A stretch of 64,000 nt of DNA from an uncultured Alphaproteobacteria bacterium (GTDB lineage Bacteria > Pseudomonadota > Alphaproteobacteria > Caulobacterales > Parvularculaceae): the NCBI GenBank assembly GCA_902826095.1, contig CADEDN010000004.1, positions 145,177-209,176 on the forward strand, given 5' to 3'. Below the pieces are notes generated by a model, which saw only the letters and a list, made by a program, of their open reading frames with translations, had not been told where the DNA came from and ran no database searches. Both the position numbers and the translations under genes were made by a program. Shown here piece after piece: positions 37,062-46,112 of this stretch; position 1 is the stretch's first letter, and each line of letters opens with the position of its first letter.

Positions 37062-39656
37062 AGTCTTTTTCCAACGGGGGGAATTTCGAATCGCGCGACG
37101 ATCGTCGGCGCGTTTTTTTCAATCTTCATCGCGTCGTCATCGGCGTTCGCCGCGGCGCCCGGACCGGTCGCCTGCGCCGGCGTTCGCCCGCCGGTGACGC
37201 CGCTCGCCTCACAGCATCTGGCCGCCTTGCCGAAATATGACGCGCTTGCGCCGGCGGCGTCGGCGGTGAGAGCGGTTCGCTCCGGCGCGTGGTCCGACGC
37301 AGGGACCTGGGGCGGCAAACTTCCGACGACGCGCGCCTTCGTCCCGAAAGGCGTCAGCGTCGTCTTTGACGAGCCCAACAGCGCCAGACTGAAGTCAGTT
37401 CGCGTCGAGGGATGCCTTGAGCTTTCAAATCGCGTGAACAACCGTCTGAATACGGAGTTTTTGTACGTCGCTCCCGGCGGCGAATTGCTCGCCGGCGCCG
37501 CGAATGCGCCGATTCCGGCGAACCTCTCCGCCGAAATCGTCTTTCCGGACCTCGGCCCGATCGACGTCAAGGCCGACCCGACGCTGATCGGCAAGGGGCT
37601 CGTCTCAACCTCGCGCGTTCGCCTTTACGGCGCGTTGAAATCGCCGCGCGCTAAAGTCTCGGCCGCGCCGAGACGGGGCGAGTCGGTCGTCAAGCTTGTC
37701 TCGACGCCGAACGGCTGGCGCGTCGGCGACCGGGTCGTTTTGACCGGCACGCGGTGGATCAGGCAGACGACCAAGCAGGGCGTCGTTCTGAAGAGCCCGA
37801 CCGAGGACGAAATCCGCTTCATCAAGGCGATCAGCGGCTCCTCCGTCACGCTCGATTCGCCGCTCGCCTTCGACCATCTCTCGCCCGACGCCGCGGTCGG
37901 CGCCTATCTCGTCAATTACACGCGCAACATCCGTCTTGCGACGGAGAACGGCGCGACGATCGCCAAGACGCAGCGCGCGCATTCAATGTTCATGTCGACG
38001 GAAACGACCGTCGAGGGCGTTGAATTCTTCGAAATGGGGCGCACCGACAAATCGATACGCGCGATCGACGCCGCGAAGCTGAGCTCGCCGACGCCGACCT
38101 CGAACGTCAAGGGGCGCTACCCGCTGCATCTCCATCAGGCGGGATTCCCGAAAGACGACGTCGCGCCGGTCGTGCGCGGCGTCGCGATCTGGGGCTCGCC
38201 CGGCTGGGGCTTTGCGCAGCACGCCGGCAACGCCTTCGTCTTCCAGAATAACGCCTGGAACACGTTCGGCGCGGGTTTCGTCGCGGAAAGCGGCAATGAG
38301 ACCGGCGCCTGGGTTGAAAACACGGCGGTCAAAGCGATCGGCGTCGATCATATCGTCAAGGACGCCGGCGACGTTTCGGCGTTTGATTTGGGCAGAACCG
38401 GCGACGGCTTCTGGCTGCAGAGCCGGTCGATCCGTCTTCACAAGAATCTCGCCGTCGGCATGACGGGCGGCATGGGATTTGTCTATTTCCACCGCAACAA
38501 CGATCTTGGCGCCGCCCTGCCGATTGTTCCCTCATTCTCGGCGAACGCGCTTTGCACGCCGGCGACGATGCGCTTCAAGCCGCAGCCGATCGAGGCGCCG
38601 CAAATCGCTCAGTTCACGGACAATGAAGTGATCGCGTCGGAAATCGGCTTCCATGTCGTGAAGCCGCGCCCGATCGAGCCGCACGACATCCGCTCGATGC
38701 TCGACAATTTCAAGGCGTGGGAGGTGGCGCTTGGCGTCGATCTCACCTACACGTCGCGCTACACGGTCGAGAACAGCCTCCTGATCGCGTCGCCGGCGGC
38801 GACCGACACGATCGGCGTCTCCTTCGGAATGAACACCTACGACCTCGCGGTCGCCAATACGAAAATCGTCGGCTTCGATTACGGCGTGAATCTGTCGAAA
38901 GCCTCGACGCGGGTGTTCACGACCAACAGCCGCTTCACGATCGCCGGCGTCACTTTCAGCGGCATCAAGATCAAGCCGCTGCTCAACCAGGACGCGACCG
39001 ACCAGATTCTGGCGTCGATGCCGGCGCCGGTTCCCGCCTCGGTCGCGTTCAAATGGGGCGCGGGCCCGGCGATTCCGTCGTCGAACGCGCTTTATGTCTA
39101 CGTGACAGGCATTAAGACCGACAGTTCCGGTCAAACGGCCTACCCGATCGCGAAGGACGAATTCCTCGTCAATTACACCAACTTCAAAGGGCTCTCAGCT
39201 GAGCGCGGCTGGCACACGCTGACGACGGGCGGGCGCGCTTTCGTCGTGCCGGAATTCTATTCCGACCGACTGACCGGCGAGATCTTCCAGACGTCCTTCA
39301 TCGCGAAGCCGCAAGCCTATTTCGCCTGGCCGAGCAAACTGCTCGACGGCTCGCCCGCCGATCAGGGCTCGCTTGACCCGAAAGCCGCGCCGCCCTCGGC
39401 GGCGAATGATTCAGCGTCGGTGTCCGCGAACGGCGCGGTTGTCATCGCCGCGCTCGCCAATGACCGGTCGAATGACGGGAAACTGTTCGCCTCCGGCTAC
39501 GGCCACGCGCGCAACGGCAATGTCGCGCAGCTCGCAAACGGCGATTTCCGTTACACGCCGTTCCCGGATTATCGAGGATCGGACAAATTCGACTATTGGG
39601 TCCGCAATCGTCAGGGGGTCGTTTCGAAAGCGACCGTGACCGTGACGGTCAATTAA
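37059..39656 (+). CDS. Exported G8-domain / beta-helix protein (CEMIP/TMEM2-like), copy 2
   Basis: This 865-residue protein starts with GTG at 37059 behind GGAGG and has a signal peptide (ATIVGAFFSIFIASSSAFA). The architecture is the same as in copy 1: G8 domain (SGAWSDAGTWGGKLPTTRAF), beta-helix with RYPLHLHQAG and WGSPGWGFAQHAGNAFVF, the TFGAGFVAESGNETGAW block, and a C-terminal cadherin/Ig-like module (about 780-865, FRYTPFPDYRGSDKFDYWVR). The copies align along almost their full length with no large gaps, so the gene was duplicated around the S9 peptidase. A bidirectional terminator follows. Confidence 0.82.
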   Translation: MSLFPTGGISNRATIVGAFFSIFIASSSAFAAAPGPVACAGVRPPVTPLASQHLAALPKYDALAPAASAVRAVRSGAWSDAGTWGGKLPTTRAFVPKGVSVVFDEPNSARLKSVRVEGCLELSNRVNNRLNTEFLYVAPGGELLAGAANAPIPANLSAEIVFPDLGPIDVKADPTLIGKGLVSTSRVRLYGALKSPRAKVSAAPRRGESVVKLVSTPNGWRVGDRVVLTGTRWIRQTTKQGVVLKSPTEDEIRFIKAISGSSVTLDSPLAFDHLSPDAAVGAYLVNYTRNIRLATENGATIAKTQRAHSMFMSTETTVEGVEFFEMGRTDKSIRAIDAAKLSSPTPTSNVKGRYPLHLHQAGFPKDDVAPVVRGVAIWGSPGWGFAQHAGNAFVFQNNAWNTFGAGFVAESGNETGAWVENTAVKAIGVDHIVKDAGDVSAFDLGRTGDGFWLQSRSIRLHKNLAVGMTGGMGFVYFHRNNDLGAALPIVPSFSANALCTPATMRFKPQPIEAPQIAQFTDNEVIASEIGFHVVKPRPIEPHDIRSMLDNFKAWEVALGVDLTYTSRYTVENSLLIASPAATDTIGVSFGMNTYDLAVANTKIVGFDYGVNLSKASTRVFTTNSRFTIAGVTFSGIKIKPLLNQDATDQILASMPAPVPASVAFKWGAGPAIPSSNALYVYVTGIKTDSSGQTAYPIAKDEFLVNYTNFKGLSAERGWHTLTTGGRAFVVPEFYSDRLTGEIFQTSFIAKPQAYFAWPSKLLDGSPADQGSLDPKAAPPSAANDSASVSANGAVVIAALANDRSNDGKLFASGYGHARNGNVAQLANGDFRYTPFPDYRGSDKFDYWVRNRQGVVSKATVTVTVN

Positions 39657-39680
39657 GACCGCGGACGAACTTTGCCGAAA

Positions 39681-39702
39681 AACGCCGCCTCCGGGCGGCG
39701 TT
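39681..39702. terminator. Bidirectional intrinsic terminator between the second G8 gene and priA
   Basis: AACGCCGCC-TCCG-GGCGGCGTT with a preceding A-run and a following T-run can end transcription from both sides. It separates the plus-strand G8 gene (ends 39656) from the minus-strand priA (ends 39704). Confidence 0.88.
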
Positions 39703-39703
39703 T

Positions 39704-41923
39704 TTATAGGAAGCTGTGGGGATCGATGTCGATCGTCCGCCGCACGGCGTTTGGCGGCTTTGTCCTCGAAAGCCATGCGCCAAGGTACGCCTGGATGTTG
39801 ACGTCGCGGCGCGTCTTGACGAGGAATCGCAGGCGCGCTTCGCCGCGGATGCGATAGATCGCCGCCGGCGCGGGCCCCCAGACGACGACGCCGTCCGCGT
39901 TGATGAGCGCGGCGCGGTGCGCCTCGCCCGCTGCCTTCAGCATCTTCTCGTCGCTTGATCGCAAGATGATCGACGCGAGCCTTCCATAGGGCGGAAAGCC
40001 GAGGTCTTCGCGGCCGCGCGCCTCGGCTTCGAGGAACGCGTCGCGGTCGGCGTCCTTCAGTGCACGGAAGACCGGCGTCTCCGGAAGGTAAGTCTGCAGC
40101 ATCGCCTCGCCGGGGCGGGACTCGCGCCCGGCGCGGCCGGCGACCTGTGCGAGGAGCTGATAGGTGCGCTCCGCCGCGCGCAGATCGCCGCCCGCAAGCC
40201 CCATGTCGGCGTCGACGACGCCGACGAGCGTCAGCTTGGGAAAATGATGGCCCTTCGCCGCCATCTGCGTTGCGATGAGGATGTCGATCTCGCCCGCCGC
40301 CATCGCTTCGAGGATCGCGCGCATATGGGCCGGCGACTGCACGGTGTCGGACGAGAGCACGCCGCGGCGCGCCTGCGGCCAGCGCAGCGCCGCTTCTTCG
40401 GCGACGCGTTCAACGCCCGGTCCGCAGGCGGCGAGCGAATTGACGGCGCGACATTCAGGGCACGCGGCGGGTTTGGGCATCGAAAAGCCGGTCAGGTGAC
40501 AGACAAGTCGATTGTCGAACCGGTGCTCGACGAGGAATGTGTCGGCGTGCGGCGATTTCATGCGATGGCCGCATCGGCGGCAAAGCGTCAGCGGCGCATA
40601 GCCGCGCCGGTTGATGAAGAGGAGACTCTGTTCGCCGGCGGCGAGGCGCCGCGTCGCCGCCTCGACCAGCGTCGGCGACAGCCAACGCCCGTCCTGCGGC
40701 CCGTCGCGGCGCATGTCGATCAGCGACACCGATGGCAGGCGCGCCGCGCCGAATCGCGACGCCAGCCTGACCAGGCCGTAGCGGCCCTGTTCGACATTCA
40801 CGACGCTTTCAAGCGACGGGGTCGCGGACGCCAGGATAACCGGAAATCCGCCGCGCGCGCCGCGCGCCGCCGCAAGGTCGCGCGCGTGATAGATGACGCC
40901 GTCTTCCTGTTTGTAGGCGCCTTCATGTTCTTCATCGACGATGATCAGCGAGAGATTTCTGAACGGCAGGAACAGCGCCGAGCGCGCGCCGATGACGAGC
41001 CGCGCCTGGCCTTCATTGACGCGTCGCCAGACCCGCCGACGCGCCGCCGGGGTGAGGTCCGAATGCCAGGCGGCGGGCGCGGCGCCGAACCTTGCACCGA
41101 CGCGTTCGAGAAACGGCAGGGTCAGGGAAATTTCCGGGAGCAACACGAGGACCTGCGCCTTTGGATCGCGCCGAAGGATCGCCGCCGCCGCTTCAAGATA
41201 GACTTCGGTCTTGCCGGACCCGGTGACGCCGTCGAGCAGGGTGACGCCGCCTCGCGGAAGCGCAGCGCAAAGGTCGTCAGCGGCGCGTTGCTGGTCTTTT
41301 GACAGAAGCTTTCCGGCGCGCGCGCAATCAGGCGCGTCGAAGGGCGGATCCGGATCGATCGTCACGGCCGAAAGCGCGCCGGCCTTCGCGAGCCCTCGAA
41401 TGACCGCGTCGCTCGCGCCGCTTCTTTCTGCGATGTCGCGGGCGCCGAGCGGCGATGAAGCGGCGGCGACGATCGCCAGCGCGGCGCTCCGCGCCGGCGT
41501 CAGCCGCGGCGGCGGCGCGCCCGACGCGACATAGGCGGTCGCGCCGGCGGGCGGATCAAGCGCGTCGCCAGAGCGCATGACGAGCCGCAAAACAGCGCCG
41601 AGCGGGAACATCGTGTAGCCGGCGACCCAGGCGATGAAGTCGATCATGGCGGGCGCGAGCGGCGCCGCGGGCAAGAGGCGCGCGACATTTTTCAGTTTTC
41701 CGGGCGGCAAATCGTCCGCCTCGCCCGGCCAGAGGACGCCGATCGAGGACCCGCCGCCAAACGGCGCTTCAACCCAGCTTCCCGTCTTCAAGCCGGCTGG
41801 CGCCTGATAGTCATAGGCCTTGCCGAGCGGCAGCGGAAAGAGAACCTTGACCCGTTCGAGGCCGCCGGCGGCCGCTTCTGGAACGCGTTCGCCGGCGCTC
41901 AGATCGGGCGGTTCCTCTGTCAA
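39704..41923 (-). CDS. priA: Primosomal protein N' (replication restart helicase)
   Basis: This 739-residue helicase reloads the replisome at stalled forks. The start is set at TTG 41923 (TEEPPDLSAGERVPEAA) because GAAGGA lies upstream and the first conserved segment (RVKVLFPLPLGKAYDYQAPA) then begins about 30 residues in. Motifs are Walker A GVTGSGKTEVYLEA, the DEEH box (LIIVDEEHEGAY), zinc-binding cysteines (LCRRCGHRM, ACPEC) and IATQMAAKGHHFPKLTLVGV. It is separated from atpH by the G8/S9 insertion. Confidence 0.95.
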   Translation of the reverse strand: MTEEPPDLSAGERVPEAAAGGLERVKVLFPLPLGKAYDYQAPAGLKTGSWVEAPFGGGSSIGVLWPGEADDLPPGKLKNVARLLPAAPLAPAMIDFIAWVAGYTMFPLGAVLRLVMRSGDALDPPAGATAYVASGAPPPRLTPARSAALAIVAAASSPLGARDIAERSGASDAVIRGLAKAGALSAVTIDPDPPFDAPDCARAGKLLSKDQQRAADDLCAALPRGGVTLLDGVTGSGKTEVYLEAAAAILRRDPKAQVLVLLPEISLTLPFLERVGARFGAAPAAWHSDLTPAARRRVWRRVNEGQARLVIGARSALFLPFRNLSLIIVDEEHEGAYKQEDGVIYHARDLAAARGARGGFPVILASATPSLESVVNVEQGRYGLVRLASRFGAARLPSVSLIDMRRDGPQDGRWLSPTLVEAATRRLAAGEQSLLFINRRGYAPLTLCRRCGHRMKSPHADTFLVEHRFDNRLVCHLTGFSMPKPAACPECRAVNSLAACGPGVERVAEEAALRWPQARRGVLSSDTVQSPAHMRAILEAMAAGEIDILIATQMAAKGHHFPKLTLVGVVDADMGLAGGDLRAAERTYQLLAQVAGRAGRESRPGEAMLQTYLPETPVFRALKDADRDAFLEAEARGREDLGFPPYGRLASIILRSSDEKMLKAAGEAHRAALINADGVVVWGPAPAAIYRIRGEARLRFLVKTRRDVNIQAYLGAWLSRTKPPNAVRRTIDIDPHSFL

Positions 41924-42007
41924 GCTTGATCCTTCATGCCGTTTCGGGTGAATTACGCCGCGCCGCGCGGACCTTGCGGCCTCAGTATCAAAGGGCGTCC
42001 TGGCGCA

Positions 42008-43042
42008 ATGCGTGGCATTTCTCTTTTCCTTTTCTTTGTTGTCGGCGCAAGCGTCGCGACGGCGTCGTCGGCGCAGGCGAAATACAGCCTTTGCAACAAG
42101 ACAAGCTATGCGCTTTCCGCCTCGATCGGCTATGTCGACGGCGACCGGCTGGCGACGCGCGGCTGGTGGCGGCTGCGACCCGGCCAATGCAAGGTCGTGC
42201 TGACCGAGCCGACGGACCCCGGCCGCTATTTCGTCTATGCGGAGGCGGTGCCCGGCCACAAGGGTCCTTTGCGGTCCTGGTCGGGCGACACGCCGCTTTG
42301 CGTCGAGAACAACGGCTTTTTCAATCTGCGCAATCAGGAAGTCTGTCGCGACGAACCGGGGCGACAGCGCGGTTTCTTCGATGTCGAAGTGACGGCGGCG
42401 GCGAACGGAAACTGGCAGACGGATTTCGCGGAAGCCGCCAATTACACCGTCTACAGCGCCGAAGTCGCCGGCGTTCAGCGCCTGCTCAATGACCTCAATC
42501 TCGCCAGTTCCCGCATTGACGGCTCGCTTGGTCGCGACACGCAACGCCTCTTGACGATTTACCGGAAGGAAAAGGCGATCGGCGACGGCCCGATCATCGA
42601 CGACGCGACGATCGACGCGATGATCGAAGAAGCGAACGCCCGCGAGGCCAAGCTCGGCCTTTTCTTCTGCAACAAGACGGAGCAGCCGGTCTGGTCGGCG
42701 ATCGCCGAACCCAAGGGCGAAGCGCGGTATGAATCGCGCGGCTGGTGGAAGCTTGAAGCAGGCGACTGCGCCAAGGTGATCAAGGGCGGGCTCACCGCCG
42801 ATCATTATTATGTCTACGGCGTCACCGAAGATCCGCGCGGCGAGCGGCGCCTGTCCGGCGGCGACAAGAAATTCTGCGTCAACGCGGTGAGGTTCGCCGC
42901 GACGACGGACACCTCCTGCGCCGATCAGGAGCTTGACGAGGCGGTATTCCGCCGCCTTGAGATCGGCGGCGTCGCCTCATCGACCTTCGACTTCGTCGCC
43001 GACAGCTTCGTCGCGCCGCCTTCCGAAACGCCGCAGCAATAG
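42008..43042 (+). CDS. Exported double DUF1036 protein with a PG-binding-like linker
   Basis: This 344-residue protein has a signal peptide (MRGISLFLFFVVGASVATA). Two DUF1036 domains are visible: residues about 27-135 (YSLCNKTSYALSASIGYVDG, GWWRLRPGQC) and about 225-330 (LFFCNKTEQPVWSAIAEP, GWWKLEAGDC). Between them VAGVQRLLNDLNLASSRIDG, SLGRDTQRLLTIYRKEKAI resembles a peptidoglycan-binding-1 repeat. Single DUF1036 proteins are common exported cysteine-rich proteins in alphaproteobacteria; the duplicated form with this linker is unusual. It is divergent from priA. Confidence 0.8.
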   Translation: MRGISLFLFFVVGASVATASSAQAKYSLCNKTSYALSASIGYVDGDRLATRGWWRLRPGQCKVVLTEPTDPGRYFVYAEAVPGHKGPLRSWSGDTPLCVENNGFFNLRNQEVCRDEPGRQRGFFDVEVTAAANGNWQTDFAEAANYTVYSAEVAGVQRLLNDLNLASSRIDGSLGRDTQRLLTIYRKEKAIGDGPIIDDATIDAMIEEANAREAKLGLFFCNKTEQPVWSAIAEPKGEARYESRGWWKLEAGDCAKVIKGGLTADHYYVYGVTEDPRGERRLSGGDKKFCVNAVRFAATTDTSCADQELDEAVFRRLEIGGVASSTFDFVADSFVAPPSETPQQ

Positions 43043-43043
43043 A

Positions 43044-43772
43044 GTGGCGCCCCTCGCGCATGTCGAGACCTGGGTGTTTGATCTCGACAACACCCTTTAT
43101 CCGGCGGAGTGCCATCTCTTCAGCCAGATCGACGCCCGCATGACGGATTTCATCCGCATGAGCTTGCGCGTCGATCAGGACGAGGCGCGAAGGCTGCAGA
43201 AATATTACTACGTCAAATACGGGACGACGCTTGCCGGGCTGATGGCCGAGCACGACGCCTCCCCCGGCGACTTTCTCGATTACGTCCACGACATCGACCA
43301 TTCCGTGGTGCCGGAAGACGCGAGCCTTCGCGCGGCGATCGCCGCTTTGCCGGGGCGTCGCTACATTTTCACCAACGGCTCGGTCGCGCATGCCGACAAG
43401 GTGCTCTCACGCGTCGGCCTTGACGGGCTCTTCGACGATATTTTCGACATCAAGGCCGCCGACTGGACCCCGAAGCCGCACCGCGCGACTTATGAGAAAT
43501 TCCTCGCCGCGCACCGCGTTCGTCCCGACGCCGCGGCGATGTTTGAAGATCTGGCGCACAATCTCGAGGCCGCGCACGCGCTCGGCATGACGACGGTGCT
43601 GGTCGAACAGGAAGCACGCTGGTTCGCCGACGAGCCGGCGGGCAAGCGCCCGGCAAGACCCGGCGACGCAAGGCCTGGCCACGTTCACCATGTGACCGAC
43701 GATCTTGCCGGATTTCTGACCCGGAACGCCGCCATCCTTGCGCCAACGCCGCCCGCGTCGGCGCGGGCTTGA
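43044..43772 (+). CDS. HAD-family pyrimidine 5'-nucleotidase-like hydrolase
   Basis: This 242-residue protein has the HAD nucleophile motif [10 protein letters not shown] near the N-terminus, the IFTNGS threonine-site motif, and a [20 protein letters not shown] acid motif, as in the SDT1/YjjG pyrimidine nucleotidase branch. Start GTG 43044 lies one base after the previous stop; no ATG fits better. The C-terminal tail ([15 protein letters not shown]) is longer than in relatives. It probably dephosphorylates a nucleotide or sugar phosphate. It is followed closely by dapD. Confidence 0.85.
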   Translation: MAPLAHVETWVFDLDNTLYPAECHLFSQIDARMTDFIRMSLRVDQDEARRLQKYYYVKYGTTLAGLMAEHDASPGDFLDYVHDIDHSVVPEDASLRAAIAALPGRRYIFTNGSVAHADKVLSRVGLDGLFDDIFDIKAADWTPKPHRATYEKFLAAHRVRPDAAAMFEDLAHNLEAAHALGMTTVLVEQEARWFADEPAGKRPARPGDARPGHVHHVTDDLAGFLTRNAAILAPTPPASARA

Positions 43773-43783
43773 GGAGGCCGCCG

Positions 43784-44620
43784 ATGACCGCAGCTTTGTC
43801 CCTTGAACAGCGCATCGAAGACGCCTGGGAAGGACGCGCCGACCTCTCGCCCGCGACCAGGGGCTCTGCGCGCGACGCCGTTGAGGAAGCGCTCTTGCTG
43901 CTCGATCGCGGCGAGGCGCGCGTCGCCGAACAAGACGCTGGCGACGGCGATAAGCGCTGGCGCGTCAATCAGTGGTTGAAGAAGGCCGTGCTTCTTTCCT
44001 TCCGTCTTAACGACAATGCGGTCATCGGCGGCGCGTCTTCGCCATGGTGGGACAAGGTCCCGCTGAAATTTGCGAATTGGACCCAAGCGGACTTTCGCCG
44101 CGCCGGCTTTCGCGCCGTCCCTGGCTCAATCGTCCGCAGGGGCGCCTATATCGCGCCTTCCGTTATCTTGATGCCTTCCTTCGTCAATATCGGCGCCCAT
44201 GTCGGCGAGGGAGCGATGATCGACACTTGGGCGACCGTCGGCTCTTGCGCGCAGATCGGCAAACATTGCCACATCTCGGGCGGCGCCGGCATCGGCGGCG
44301 TCCTCGAACCGCTGCAGGCGGGGCCTGTCATCATCGAGGACAATTGCTTCATCGGCGCCCGAAGCGAAGTCGCCGAAGGGGTCATCGTCCGCGAGGGGTC
44401 CGTCCTCTCCATGGGCGTCTATCTCGGCCAGTCGACAAAAATCGTCGACCGCGAGACCGGCGAAATCTTCTATGGCGAAGTCCCGCCCTATTCGGTCGTC
44501 GTCGCCGGCTCCCTGCCCTCGGCGAAAGCCGGCCCGGCGCTTTATTGCGCGGTCATCGTCAAGCGCGTCGATGAAAAAACCCGGGCGAAAACCAGCGTCA
44601 ATGATCTGCTGCGCGACTGA
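43784..44620 (+). CDS. dapD: Tetrahydrodipicolinate N-succinyltransferase
   Basis: This 278-residue trimeric left-handed beta-helix enzyme acts in the succinylase branch of lysine/diaminopimelate synthesis. It shows [19 protein letters not shown], then hexapeptide repeats ([60 protein letters not shown]) and the C-terminal [11 protein letters not shown]. The start ATG 43784 has GAGGAGG upstream. It is probably cotranscribed with the HAD gene. Confidence 0.95.
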   Translation: MTAALSLEQRIEDAWEGRADLSPATRGSARDAVEEALLLLDRGEARVAEQDAGDGDKRWRVNQWLKKAVLLSFRLNDNAVIGGASSPWWDKVPLKFANWTQADFRRAGFRAVPGSIVRRGAYIAPSVILMPSFVNIGAHVGEGAMIDTWATVGSCAQIGKHCHISGGAGIGGVLEPLQAGPVIIEDNCFIGARSEVAEGVIVREGSVLSMGVYLGQSTKIVDRETGEIFYGEVPPYSVVVAGSLPSAKAGPALYCAVIVKRVDEKTRAKTSVNDLLRD

Positions 44621-44732
44621 CCGCGTATTAAGCTGGCAATCAACGCGCATGCCGGCGAAGGGACGCCGACGGGATCGGCGCATTCGTTTCGTCGCCTTTG
44701 GCAACGCCGCGTTTCGCACAAGGGAGCTCCCT

Positions 44733-46094
44733 ATGATTCGCAGTCTGATTGCGGCGTTCGCCGCATTTCTACCGTCTGTTGCTCTTGCGTCGAGCCATAT
44801 GGATGCGCCCAAGATCACCCTTGATGACGCCGCCAACACGACGGACGTCTACGCCTTTCTAAGCAAAGGCCCGCGCGGCTCGACTTACCTCACGACCGCG
44901 CTCGCGGTTTTTCCCTTCGAAGAGCCGGGCATCGGCCCAAACGCCTATCGCTTCGACGATCGCGTTCGCTACTCGATCCATGTCGCGCTCGACGGCGACA
45001 TCGCGAAAGGCGCGCCGGACCTCACTTACGATTTTGATTTCCGGACGATCTTTCCGAACCAGGACACCATCCTTCAATCCTATCTCGGCGTCGTCGGATC
45101 GGACGGCGCCAACCGCAATTTGCGGCAGACCTATCGCGTGACGCTGACAAACCACCGCACAGGCCGGCGAATTGTCCTTGCGGACAATCTCGTGACGCCG
45201 CCCAACAATCAAGGGCGCGTCACGCCGCTCTACAACCGGCAAAGCGACGGCGATCTGCAGGCGAAAGCCGGCGTCACGGTCGCTGAAGCGCTCGACCCCT
45301 ACACCAAGGCCGCCGTCTATTCGGCCAAGCGCGGGCACCAGGTCTTCGCCGGCCAGCGCGACGACGGATTTTACGCCGACATCCAGTCGATCTTCGATCT
45401 CGATTTCAGTTTCGGCGCCGACCGCGCGACGCCGACCAAACCCTTCGACAGCCAGCGCGGCTTTAACGTTCACACGATCGCGCTCAACATTCCGCTCGCC
45501 GAATTTGGAGAAGGCGCGAAGATCGCCGGCGTCTATGCGACGACATCTAGAAATGACGGCGGCGGATATCGTCAGGTCGGCCGTCAGGGCAATCCGCTCT
45601 TTGTCGAAGGATTGCTGCCGATCCGGGAGAAGGACCGCTACAATGAAAGCGGTCCGTCGAGCGATGCGTCTCTGGCGCAATTCGCCGACGCGCCGGAATT
45701 GTCGGCGTTGCTCGGCGCAAAGCCGCTGATTCCGGGTCTGCTGCGGTCGATATTCATCCCCGACATGATCAAGGTCGATTTGACGACGGGTCCAGCGAAG
45801 CTTTCCTGCCAGCAAGGTTTCAATCGGCTCTCCGTCTTCGGCGGGGACGTGCTGAAAAGCGCTGTCCAGGACCCCTTCGGCAATGGCGGATTCATTCCCG
45901 GCGGTTGGCCCAATGGGCGTCGCTTCGGCGACGACGTCGTCGATATCGCGATCATCGCGCTCGGCATCGCCGGATCCGGCCCGGATTTCTCGACCGTCAA
46001 CGCCGATCGCGTGACGCGCAACGACATCACCTATAATTGCGTATTCCCCTATGCGGCGACGCCGCTGAACGGGCGCAATCATCGGCATCATTAG
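44733..46094 (+). CDS. Exported DUF4331 protein
   Basis: This 453-residue protein has a signal peptide (MIRSLIAAFAAFLPSVALA). The DUF4331 start is clear: SSHMDAPKITLDDAANTTDVYAF, with ANTTDVYAF the family hallmark. Further conserved blocks are YTKAAVYSAKRGHQVFAGQR, DGFYADIQSIFDLDFSFG and RVTRNDITYNCVFPYAATPL at the end. AAGGGAG precedes the ATG at 44733; the longer frame is not supported. The family is exported and uncharacterised. The neighbouring DUF4198 gene starts 18 bp downstream. Confidence 0.85.
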   Translation: MIRSLIAAFAAFLPSVALASSHMDAPKITLDDAANTTDVYAFLSKGPRGSTYLTTALAVFPFEEPGIGPNAYRFDDRVRYSIHVALDGDIAKGAPDLTYDFDFRTIFPNQDTILQSYLGVVGSDGANRNLRQTYRVTLTNHRTGRRIVLADNLVTPPNNQGRVTPLYNRQSDGDLQAKAGVTVAEALDPYTKAAVYSAKRGHQVFAGQRDDGFYADIQSIFDLDFSFGADRATPTKPFDSQRGFNVHTIALNIPLAEFGEGAKIAGVYATTSRNDGGGYRQVGRQGNPLFVEGLLPIREKDRYNESGPSSDASLAQFADAPELSALLGAKPLIPGLLRSIFIPDMIKVDLTTGPAKLSCQQGFNRLSVFGGDVLKSAVQDPFGNGGFIPGGWPNGRRFGDDVVDIAIIALGIAGSGPDFSTVNADRVTRNDITYNCVFPYAATPLNGRNHRHH

Positions 46095-46112
46095 AAATCG
46101 CGGCGGGGCGGG

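Noticed and set aside
39704..42805. N-terminal extension of priA to 1033 residues
   Set aside because: The first roughly 290 residues are antisense of the DUF1036 gene; TTG 41923 with a ribosome site gives normal PriA length.
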